DNA of 64,000 bases from Stieleria neptunia (GTDB taxonomy: Bacteria > Planctomycetota > Planctomycetia > Pirellulales > Pirellulaceae): contig NZ_CP037423.1 of the NCBI RefSeq assembly GCF_007754155.1, positions 186,001 through 250,000 on the forward strand, read 5' to 3'. A model generated the notes under the pieces. The model did no database searches and was not told the DNA's origin. It worked only from the letters and a program-made list of their open reading frames with translations. Each line of letters begins with the position of its first letter. Within the stretch, counting starts at the first letter, position 1. The position numbers and the translations under genes were made by a program. Positions 15,649 to 22,921 of the stretch are shown here, one piece after another.

Positions 15649-16752
15649 CTAAGCCGCTTGCCCGAATAGGTCGCGGGCTTGCTTGGGAACGTAGAAACGA
15701 CGCCCGGTCTGCTTGGTCCGCTGGGCATCGAGACGCTCCGGACGGCCCGCGATGGTGGAAAACAGGCTGCCGAAGTCTGCGACGAGCGACAACCAAAGCG
15801 TCGGCGATAATCCAAGACGTTCCAAGATCGGCGGATGGCCTTCGGGCGTGCTGCCTCGCTTGCCCGGAGCCAAGTGGCGAGCGCTCCAGTCCAACAGCTC
15901 CAAGTACTCTTCCTCGCTCATTGCCAGGAAGCCTTTGTCACTACAGCGGGCGTTCGTCTTGCTCGGCTGCGGTCCAGCTGGGGCGGTCCCCTCGTGAAGA
16001 TTCACTGGCGAAAGAAAGGCGTCCCCGCGGCGAGCTTGCGGATCGGCGGCTTGAGTTGCGCCATCGGCCGACGCTTTCGAATCGCCGTGTGGAGCTTGTT
16101 GCGCTGCCTGGACCACTTCGACGCGAAGTTGTCCCGATGAATGGTCGCTCAACTCCACCGTTTCCGCGATGCACGCCCGGATCAGATTCAGATCGACATA
16201 GACAGAACAGGCCAAAACAGCCTCTTCGTCGACCAGCGGAATCGCTTTGAAGCGTTGTTCGAAGAAATGCCCCGTTGTCTCGTCTTCCTTGTTGGCACGC
16301 TGAGCAATTTGCTGATTCAACAGACGCATCCACCAGGAGATATTGCTCAGCCGCACTCGGATCTCGGCGAGTTTTTCGGGGGATTGGCGAATGCGATCCA
16401 GTTCCGACTGTGACGGTGTCATCGGGTTGCCCTCGGCATCCTTTCGTTCAGGGCAGATCAACAGCCAGCGACGGGCCACTTCGGTGTCATCCCATGTTGC
16501 CACGACATCGGGCCGAGAACGCAGCATCAGGTGGAAGTGGTTGGAGAGAATGACGTAGGACAGCAAGTCGATCCCGAAACCTGCCGCAAAGCGTTTCAGG
16601 TACTCTTCGATCCAAACTTTGCGGTAATCGTAATTCTTTCCCGAGATCGGATCATCGCCGAAAAGCCAGCACGCCCGTGTGGTCCGGCTGATCACGTGAG
16701 AGATTTGAACGTCGTTTGGGTCCACCACTTCGGAACGAATGGATCTTGCCAT
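15649..16752 (-). CDS. REP-associated tyrosine transposase-like (RAYT, IS200/IS605 Y1 family) protein
   Basis: 367 residues. The HUH metal motif is His72-Phe-His74 in YVILSNHFHLMLR, preceded by a ferredoxin-like N-terminus (ISHVISRTTRACWLFGDD) and followed by the usual GHFFEQRF and YVDLNLIRA blocks (residues 161-193). The residue aligned by eye with the catalytic Tyr (normally within NRRYARRFN) is Ile149 (NQQIAQRAN). The C-terminal 160 residues are a family-specific extension. RAYTs mobilise or maintain short palindromes near them. Three bases-pure palindrome arrays flank it at 15252 and 16920 in opposite orientation. Its activity is uncertain because of the Tyr position. Confidence 0.8.
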   Translation of the reverse strand: MARSIRSEVVDPNDVQISHVISRTTRACWLFGDDPISGKNYDYRKVWIEEYLKRFAAGFGIDLLSYVILSNHFHLMLRSRPDVVATWDDTEVARRWLLICPERKDAEGNPMTPSQSELDRIRQSPEKLAEIRVRLSNISWWMRLLNQQIAQRANKEDETTGHFFEQRFKAIPLVDEEAVLACSVYVDLNLIRACIAETVELSDHSSGQLRVEVVQAAQQAPHGDSKASADGATQAADPQARRGDAFLSPVNLHEGTAPAGPQPSKTNARCSDKGFLAMSEEEYLELLDWSARHLAPGKRGSTPEGHPPILERLGLSPTLWLSLVADFGSLFSTIAGRPERLDAQRTKQTGRRFYVPKQARDLFGQAA

Positions 16753-16919
16753 CGCAGAGTCTCCACCACAACTCGTTTCTGGAAACTGCTGCGGGTCTGA
16801 GGATCTTTCTCGACCATTCGCAGCGAAAAAACGAGTGATCTTTCACTCTGCCTGACTACGGTCATTCCACCCGACTGGAGGCGTCAAGTCAAGTTGATTT
16901 GTGGGCGTTTTTCCAAGAC

Positions 16920-16982
16920 GGGGTCTGTCCCCGGGTGAGCGTCCAGGCGGGGTCTGTCCCCGAGTGAGTGGGGTCTGTCCCC
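16920..16982. repeat. GGGGTCTGTCCCC palindrome array 3 (opposite orientation)
   Basis: Three copies of GGGGTCTGTCCCC at 16920, 16949 and 16970; the last pair is 21 bases apart with spacer GAGTGAGT. This is the reverse complement of arrays 1 and 2, so the RAYT-like gene is flanked by the palindrome in inverted orientation. It lies in the 16753-17085 space between the RAYT and sialidase starts. Confidence 0.92.
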
Positions 16983-17085
16983 GAGTGAGTGTCGGTTTTG
17001 TTACAGTTGGCGAGTCTCCTGATCCGTCATGATTGTCAAAAACGTGCCCTTGCGTTGCAGCGGGTGCAGATCCACTGAGCTGTTT

Positions 17086-18225
17086 ATGAAGCATTTTGTT
17101 TTTATTGCCGTGGTCGTCACGGCAACCGTCACCGCTGCGATTGCGGGGGATGAAGTCGCCCAGCACGCTGTCGCACTTCGGCTTCCATCGACGCCGTCAA
17201 ACCCGCGTAACAGCGAAGGCGATTTTATTCGGCTCAATGACGGTCGCATCCTGTTCGTGTACACGCATTTCACCGGTGGCGGTGGCGACCATTCGTCCGC
17301 CCATCTTGCCGGACGCTATTCCTTTGACGGCGGCAAGTCGTGGGACGACATCGACACTCCGGTTTTGGAAAGCGATGCAAATTTGAACATCATGTCGGTG
17401 TCACTGTTGCGTTTGGCCGATGGTCGGATTGCGCTGTTTTATCTCAGAAAAGATTCGCTGCAGGATTGCCGGCCGGTGGTTCGGTTCAGCGATGACGAGG
17501 CGGCGACATGGAGTCAGCCGAGGGAAATCGTCCCTGATTCCCAGATCGGATATTACGTCTTGAATAACGATCGCGTGATCCAATTGCGTGACGGACGGTT
17601 AGTCGTCCCGCTCGCGCTGCATCACACGCCGGATCAAAAGAAGCCCGATTGGACCGGAAGGGTGCTGTGTTGTCTGAGCGATGACGCGGGAAAGTCGTGG
17701 CGGCGGAGCAAGAGTATCTTGCAGGCCCATGACCAGCGCAGCGGCAAACGTCTGATCGCGCAAGAACCAGGCGTCGTCGAGCTTCGCGACGGTCGTGTGA
17801 TGATGTTTGTACGCTCGAATGCGGGCAGCCAATTGCTGAGCCATTCGCGCGACGGCGGAGCAACCTGGACGCCACTGGTGCCATCGACGCTTCACTCACC
17901 GACGTCTCCGGCGACCATCGAACGCATTCCCCAGAGCGATACGCTGGTCTGTGTGTGGAACGACCATGCAAAAATATCGCCCGAGTTGCGCGGCAAACGG
18001 ACTCCGCTCTCGCTGGCCACCAGTGACGACGAGGGGATGACGTGGCGACCCTCAATCACACTGTTTGACAGTCCCGATGGCTGGTATTGCTACACTGCGA
18101 TCGAGTTCACAGAGGACGCGATCCTGCTCGGGCATTGCGGCGGTGATCGCACGAAAAACAATGGCCTGGCCGAATCGCAGATCACACGCGTGCGATGGAG
18201 CGATCTCGGGGACGTGCGCCCGTGA
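17086..18225 (+). CDS. Secreted sialidase / BNR-repeat (exo-alpha-sialidase-like) protein
   Basis: 379 residues. The signal peptide is FVFIAVVVTATVTAAIA, cut near Ala-Gly. The body is a six-bladed beta-propeller with at least five Asp boxes of the type SxDxGxxW: SFDGGKSW, SDDEAATW, SDDAGKSW, SRDGGATW and SDDEGMTW. It carries conserved NxxxGRxxxF strands such as RLADGRIALFYLR. Family proteins cleave or bind sialic acid-like or sulfated sugars; a specific substrate is not shown. The start at 17086 begins the signal peptide; a longer frame begins at 17029. Array 3 lies upstream and array 4 downstream. Confidence 0.85.
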   Translation: MKHFVFIAVVVTATVTAAIAGDEVAQHAVALRLPSTPSNPRNSEGDFIRLNDGRILFVYTHFTGGGGDHSSAHLAGRYSFDGGKSWDDIDTPVLESDANLNIMSVSLLRLADGRIALFYLRKDSLQDCRPVVRFSDDEAATWSQPREIVPDSQIGYYVLNNDRVIQLRDGRLVVPLALHHTPDQKKPDWTGRVLCCLSDDAGKSWRRSKSILQAHDQRSGKRLIAQEPGVVELRDGRVMMFVRSNAGSQLLSHSRDGGATWTPLVPSTLHSPTSPATIERIPQSDTLVCVWNDHAKISPELRGKRTPLSLATSDDEGMTWRPSITLFDSPDGWYCYTAIEFTEDAILLGHCGGDRTKNNGLAESQITRVRWSDLGDVRP

Positions 18226-18448
18226 CTGATCCGCCAATCACTCGGTCAGGCCGCTGGGCTTAGGCAGACCGCTATCCTTGTCGTCTGCCGCAACTCATTC
18301 TTCGGGTAGGGCGTAGTGGATCTTGTCAAAGATCCCAAGCAGAAGGATCTTTGACTAGGTCCACCACTCGAAAACTGAGCCGCGACGGAATCCTGATATT
18401 GTCCGTGGTGATTCCTTTGCTTGCATCCAAGCCATCGCATTAGGCATT

Positions 18449-18803
18449 GGGGGCTGTCCCCGGCGGTTGGGGGCTGTCCCCGGCGGTTGGGGTCTGTCCC
18501 CGGCGGTTGGGGTCTGTTCCCGGCGGTTGGGGTCTGTCCCCGGCGGTTGGGGTCTGTCCCCGGCGGTTGGGGTCTGTCCCCGGCGGTTGGGGTCTGTCCC
18601 CGGCGGTTGGGGTCTGTCCCCGGCGGTTGGGGTCTGTCCCCGGCGGTTGGGGTCTGTCCCCGGCGGTTGGGGTCTGTCCCCGGCGGTTGGGGTCTGTCCC
18701 CGGTGGTTTGGGGTCTGTCCCCGGTGGTTGGGGTCTGTCCCCGGTGGTTGGGGTCTGTCCCCGGTGGTTGGGGTCTGTCCCCGGTGGTTTGGGGTCTGTC
18801 CCC
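18449..18803. repeat. GGGGTCTGTCCCC palindrome array 4, 18 units
   Basis: Eighteen units with a 20-base period from 18449 to 18803. The first two have GGGGCTGTCCCC, the fourth has a T change, and the rest are GGGGTCTGTCCCC. The spacer is CGGCGGTT in units 1-13 and CGGTGGTT in units 14-17, and two one-base insertions make TTT. The sharp change of spacer at about 18700 suggests growth by duplication from two founder variants. The space 18226-18813 has no gene apart from this array. Confidence 0.95.
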
Positions 18804-18813
18804 GGTGAGTTGG

Positions 18814-20229
18814 TTAGTTTTGGGGGGGTGGGTGGTTGATGCGTCGCAGGTCGTCGATGAGTTGTTGGTGCATTTGGGCTTTCCGCGCGTCATCGGGCAT
18901 GCGGAGGATCGCCGCGGGATGCCATGTGGCCATCGTGCGCTCGCACCAATCGGTTGCGCGGATTTCGCCGCGGTGCTTGGAGACTTGAAAGTCACGTCCG
19001 AAGAGTGCTTGCGATGACGTTGCTCCCAAACAGAGAATCGCAACGGGCTGGACCAGTGCCAGTTCCGCTTCTAACCAGGGCCGACAGGCATAGACTTCAC
19101 GTGCGTTCGGTTTTTGGTGCAATCGACGTTTGCCGCGGGACGTCGTCGCTTCGGTGAATTTGAAATGCTTGACCACGTTGGTCAGATAAACGTCATTGCG
19201 GCGGATCCCGGCCCGTTTCAGGGCATCATCGAGCAGCTTGCCGGCCGAGCCGACGAAGGGCCGCCCCTCCAGATCCTCGCGGTCCCCCGGTTGTTCACCC
19301 ACCAACACGATCCTTGCATCCCGACTCCCTTCGCCGAACACGGGCTGTGTCGCGTGGCGGTGTAGATCGCACGCTCGGCAACCGCCCACCGCGGTACGCA
19401 ACGATTCCAAATCGATTCGCTCGGGCATGTAGTGCGTCGCCGTCTCGGCAAAGCCCTCGTTCTGATCCACCATCGCAGCCACCCGCTCGGGAGCGGCTTG
19501 CAACAGGTCGTCGATCAGCGAGGTTTCCGGCAGCGTCGGCCAATGACGCACCGGCATTTCCCGTTTCATCGTGTCGACTTTGACCCGCGCCGGGTTGAAG
19601 ATCGATGCGTAATACGTTTTCCAAAGTTCCTCGAGCGCATCATCATCCGGGGCGTCGCTGACCGGCACGCCGGGGCCGTACCGCAGTGACGATTGGTCCC
19701 AGGTCACCGACTCGTCGGGCGTGAGGATCGACCACTTCATGCCGCTGAATCGGCGGCTGAAAAACGGAGCGGCCAAGCGGACGATACGATGATCCGGCCG
19801 GTGCCATGCGACGTAGACCTCTTCGTCGCCTGAATCGATCACTTTGCGAAACCGCACGAACGCCTTCATTTTATGAACGTCTCGCGTGACCGCTTTCCGC
19901 ATCGTCGTCAGCTCGTGAACATCATCGTCGGTCGTGATCTGCAACAGATGACGTTCCCCGCGCACCAGACGCCACAAGGTTCGGTAGAGCAATGACCAAC
20001 GCGTCCCGGCGCGGTGACAGGCGACGGTCTTGGCCAGTTCCAAAAACGCTTTGGGGACGGTGAAGGCAGTCGGTGTCGCAGGGAACTCCGTGTCGTCATT
20101 TGAATCGAACAAGGAATGTTGCTCGTCGTCAGCCATCCAGGCCACCTGCTCCGGCGGCACGTCGGCGGTAAGCAATCGTCGCGCCGTGACTCGCCATTGG
20201 TCGAACGTCTGAACCTTCACAAATCGCAT
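18814..20229 (-). CDS. UdgX-type uracil-DNA glycosylase fused to DUF4130-like N-terminal domain
   Basis: 471 residues. Residues 1-225 match the putative DNA-metabolism protein family (TIGR03915/DUF4130 type), including the FSGMKWSILTPDESVTWD block. Residues about 275-460 are a family-4/UdgX-like glycosylase: iron-sulfur cysteines C284/C287, active-site GEQPGDREDLEGRPFVG (311-327), and the UdgX-specific loop KRRLHQKP (367-374) whose His371 corresponds to the His that forms a covalent bond to the uracil site in UdgX. It is expected to bind or excise uracil from DNA. The radical SAM gene ends 9 bases upstream on the same strand, and the pair is a known genomic association. Confidence 0.88.
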   Translation of the reverse strand: MRFVKVQTFDQWRVTARRLLTADVPPEQVAWMADDEQHSLFDSNDDTEFPATPTAFTVPKAFLELAKTVACHRAGTRWSLLYRTLWRLVRGERHLLQITTDDDVHELTTMRKAVTRDVHKMKAFVRFRKVIDSGDEEVYVAWHRPDHRIVRLAAPFFSRRFSGMKWSILTPDESVTWDQSSLRYGPGVPVSDAPDDDALEELWKTYYASIFNPARVKVDTMKREMPVRHWPTLPETSLIDDLLQAAPERVAAMVDQNEGFAETATHYMPERIDLESLRTAVGGCRACDLHRHATQPVFGEGSRDARIVLVGEQPGDREDLEGRPFVGSAGKLLDDALKRAGIRRNDVYLTNVVKHFKFTEATTSRGKRRLHQKPNAREVYACRPWLEAELALVQPVAILCLGATSSQALFGRDFQVSKHRGEIRATDWCERTMATWHPAAILRMPDDARKAQMHQQLIDDLRRINHPPPQN

Positions 20230-20238
20230 GACGCGAAC

Positions 20239-21492
20239 TTAGACCTCTCCGGTCAGGGCGGATTGACGAGTGTCGAACAACATCAGCTGTTTGTGTTTCG
20301 GTTGTGCGCGGCCGCGAAGATCGGACTTGTCCAGGTTGGCGAGTTCGGGATTGTGGTCCGCGGTCGAGACAAAGTACTTGGCTCGGTTCCAAGCGACTCG
20401 CAGCTTTTTGAGGTCTTCGCGACGCACGGTCTTGTGTCTGCGAATGCTCAAAATGCGTTTGACGCTTCGCGCTCCGATGCCGGGAATCCGCAACAGCTCT
20501 TCTCGGCTCGCTCGGTTGACATCCACCGGAAAGAAATGCCGATTGGCGAGAGCCCAGGCCAGTTTCGGATCGATGTCCAGCGAAAGGTTCTGATCGGCCT
20601 CGGCAACAATTTCACTCGCATCGAAACCATAAAACCGCATCAACCAATCGGCTTGATAAAGTCGATGCTCGCGGACCAGCGGGGGTGATTGGCCGGGCAA
20701 TCGGGCATCGGCGTGCGGGATGGGGCTGTAGGCCGAATAATAGACGCGACGGAGGTTCTGGCCGTCGTAGAGCTGAGCAGCCGTCTTCAAAATCTCGACG
20801 TCCGGTGTGTCCGTCGCCCCGACGATCATCTGTGTGCTTTGCCCGGCCGGTGCGAAGCTTGGCGGATGAAGCCCCGCTTTCTGATCGTCTTGGGTTTCGT
20901 CGATCTTTTGCCGAATCCCCTGCATCGCGTCGACGATTTCAGGTTTCTTCTTCTCTGGAGCAAGCTTGTGAAGGTCGCCTTCGGTGGGCAGTTCGATGTT
21001 GACGCTCAATCGATCGGCCCACATGCCGGCCTCTTCGATCAGGGGCTGTGACGCGTTGGGGATGGTTTTCAGATGGATGTAGCCGCCGTAGTGTTGTTCG
21101 GTTCGCAATTTCTTCGCAACCGAGATTAGTTGCTCCATCGTGTAATCCGAAGTCTGGATGATGCCTGAGCTGAGGAACAGTCCTTCGATGTAGTTGCGTT
21201 TGTAAAACTCGATCGTCAACGAGACCACTTCGTCGACGGAGAATCGAGCCCGCGGCGTGTCGCTGGAGATCCGATTGACGCAATATTGGCAATCGTAGAT
21301 GCAGTAATTCGTCAGCAGGACTTTCAGCAACGAGATGCATCGCCCGTCCGGCGTGTAGCTGTGGCAGATCCCCATTCCCTCGGTGCTGCCGATCTTGCTG
21401 CCGGGCCGAGTGGACTTGGAGCCGCTGCTGGCGCAGGAGGCATCGTATTTGGCCGCGTCGGCGAGAATCGCAAGTTTGTCACGAACGTCCAT
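20239..21492 (-). CDS. Radical SAM putative DNA modification/repair protein (TIGR03916-like)
   Basis: 417 residues. The radical SAM cluster motif is C64xxxC68xxC71 in NYCIYDCQYCVNR. A helix-hairpin-helix block lies near residues 325-350 (NRASREELLRIPGIGARSV), which binds DNA. The sequence matches the 'putative DNA modification/repair radical SAM protein' family that accompanies the UdgX/DUF4130 fusion. It probably performs a radical reaction on damaged DNA or a DNA-bound substrate; the chemistry is not known. The gene starts the two-gene operon with the UdgX fusion. Confidence 0.88.
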   Translation of the reverse strand: MDVRDKLAILADAAKYDASCASSGSKSTRPGSKIGSTEGMGICHSYTPDGRCISLLKVLLTNYCIYDCQYCVNRISSDTPRARFSVDEVVSLTIEFYKRNYIEGLFLSSGIIQTSDYTMEQLISVAKKLRTEQHYGGYIHLKTIPNASQPLIEEAGMWADRLSVNIELPTEGDLHKLAPEKKKPEIVDAMQGIRQKIDETQDDQKAGLHPPSFAPAGQSTQMIVGATDTPDVEILKTAAQLYDGQNLRRVYYSAYSPIPHADARLPGQSPPLVREHRLYQADWLMRFYGFDASEIVAEADQNLSLDIDPKLAWALANRHFFPVDVNRASREELLRIPGIGARSVKRILSIRRHKTVRREDLKKLRVAWNRAKYFVSTADHNPELANLDKSDLRGRAQPKHKQLMLFDTRQSALTGEV

Positions 21493-21766
21493 TTCCGCTG
21501 AGGCAGAACCAGAGAGATGAGTTGTAAAGGCAGGAAACCTTGGGATGGTAGGCGTTTGGCAAGCCGGCCGGACGTTGAGGTGTGTGCTGCCGGAAAGGGG
21601 GCTCTGAGGCGGCGATCACTGAGGGTCAACCAACCGACCCTCCCCTCGCTTCGCTCGATCCTCCCTGCCAGGGAGGGTGACGCAGGAAAAGACACGACCT
21701 GCTCTCGCTGGGAGCGAGCGGACGTGGCGTGATGTGCTGGCGATCCCAGGCGGCCGTGCTGCGGCA

Positions 21767-22921
21767 TCATCCGAGCAGCTCGACCAACCGTTCCATGGGC
21801 AGGTGTTCTTGTTCGATCCTTCGGTTGGTACGGCAAACCGTTTCGTAGCACACTCGCTCGGCGTCGTTGAGGTGCGACAACTCTTTTGGTTGAGATCCAT
21901 TTCCGGCTGTCGCCAAGTCTTGGAATTGATCCAACACGCTCTCGTCCATCAGCAGGCTTTGCACGCCGGGCAAGGCTTGCCGCAATCGGTCCAAGATGAC
22001 AAAGCCATCGGCGTCGATGTCTCCCCAGTAAAACACCGGATTCTCGTGAAGCCAGCGGACATCGGCCAATTGAGTGACGCCGTTTCCCAGTCCGCCCAAC
22101 GCCACGCCGCGTTCCAGGCCGGGCAATGACAACAGATTGATTTTGTTTTCAACGATCAGAATCCTCGCCTCGGTCACCGGCAATTGCGAAAGCGACTCGG
22201 CGGGCAGCGACAGTTCCTCGAACGGTAGACCGAGTTCAGCCTGTAACGCGTCGTCCAGGATTCGCAGCAAGAAATGCGGGCGGGCGTAACGCAATCCGTA
22301 GCGGGGCTCAAACGCGTCGTAACCGTAGCGATGATCGATGGTGTGCGGTGGCAGAACGGTGTCCAGCCAGGTTGCCAGTCGGCGTCGATGGGTCTCCAGC
22401 AGCTTGGTGGAAACCGCCAGCGGCAATTCGCGGGCGAAACAATCCGGGCGCGGATGCGATTGGAAATAGTCCACGATGTCGAGCAACCCGTCCAGGACGT
22501 CGGCGACGTCCAACAGTTGTTTCCAGTTGCCGCGTTGGATCAGCCAGGGCACCAGTTCCGGTTTGCGGCGGCGAAGTGTTTCGGCCGCCCCACGGAGTGC
22601 TGTCCACTCGGCCGCACACCCCGCCAAACGGACCAGATCCTGCATCGAATCGATCACGATGGCGGTGGGGAACTGATTCAATCCATGCGTTCGGCTGCGA
22701 CGCGATTCGTACCGGACGGTGTAACCCGTGCCGGTGATGTCTTTGGATGCTTGACGAAGCCGGTCGACTTGCTCGATCGCGGCGGCGTGGTCCTTGGCAA
22801 GGGAAAGGTTGGCCGGCACACGATGCGGAAAGAACGCGTCCAGTTGGCCCGACAGCCAGGCCTTGACGGCCTTGGGGTAAATCCGTTTCGCTTTGTCGGC
22901 AATCGCATCCGGCGTGATCAT
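21767..22921 (-). CDS. jetD: Wadjet JetD, DUF3322/DUF2220 nuclease subunit
   Basis: 384 residues. The N-terminal half fits DUF3322 and the C-terminal half DUF2220 (toprim-like). Candidate catalytic acids are Glu258 in LIVENKINLLSLP and Asp301/Asp303 in YWGDIDADGF. In the Wadjet system JetD is the nuclease that cleaves plasmid DNA captured by the JetABC SMC-like complex. The ATG overlaps the jetC stop by 4 bases (ATGA). It is the last gene of the operon jetABCD. Downstream 21493-21766 holds no gene. Confidence 0.93.
   Translation of the reverse strand: MITPDAIADKAKRIYPKAVKAWLSGQLDAFFPHRVPANLSLAKDHAAAIEQVDRLRQASKDITGTGYTVRYESRRSRTHGLNQFPTAIVIDSMQDLVRLAGCAAEWTALRGAAETLRRRKPELVPWLIQRGNWKQLLDVADVLDGLLDIVDYFQSHPRPDCFARELPLAVSTKLLETHRRRLATWLDTVLPPHTIDHRYGYDAFEPRYGLRYARPHFLLRILDDALQAELGLPFEELSLPAESLSQLPVTEARILIVENKINLLSLPGLERGVALGGLGNGVTQLADVRWLHENPVFYWGDIDADGFVILDRLRQALPGVQSLLMDESVLDQFQDLATAGNGSQPKELSHLNDAERVCYETVCRTNRRIEQEHLPMERLVELLG

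Noticed and set aside
18449..18803. Array 4 as a CRISPR array
   Set aside because: The unit is 20 bases, the intervening 7-8 bases are identical between units, and no cas genes are present. It is a tandem palindrome repeat.
18421..19017. Glycine-rich open frames of 113-198 codons across array 4 on the plus strand
   Set aside because: The frames exist because a 20-base repeat unit happens to contain no stop in any phase. They have no ribosome-binding site and end inside the UdgX gene on the other strand.
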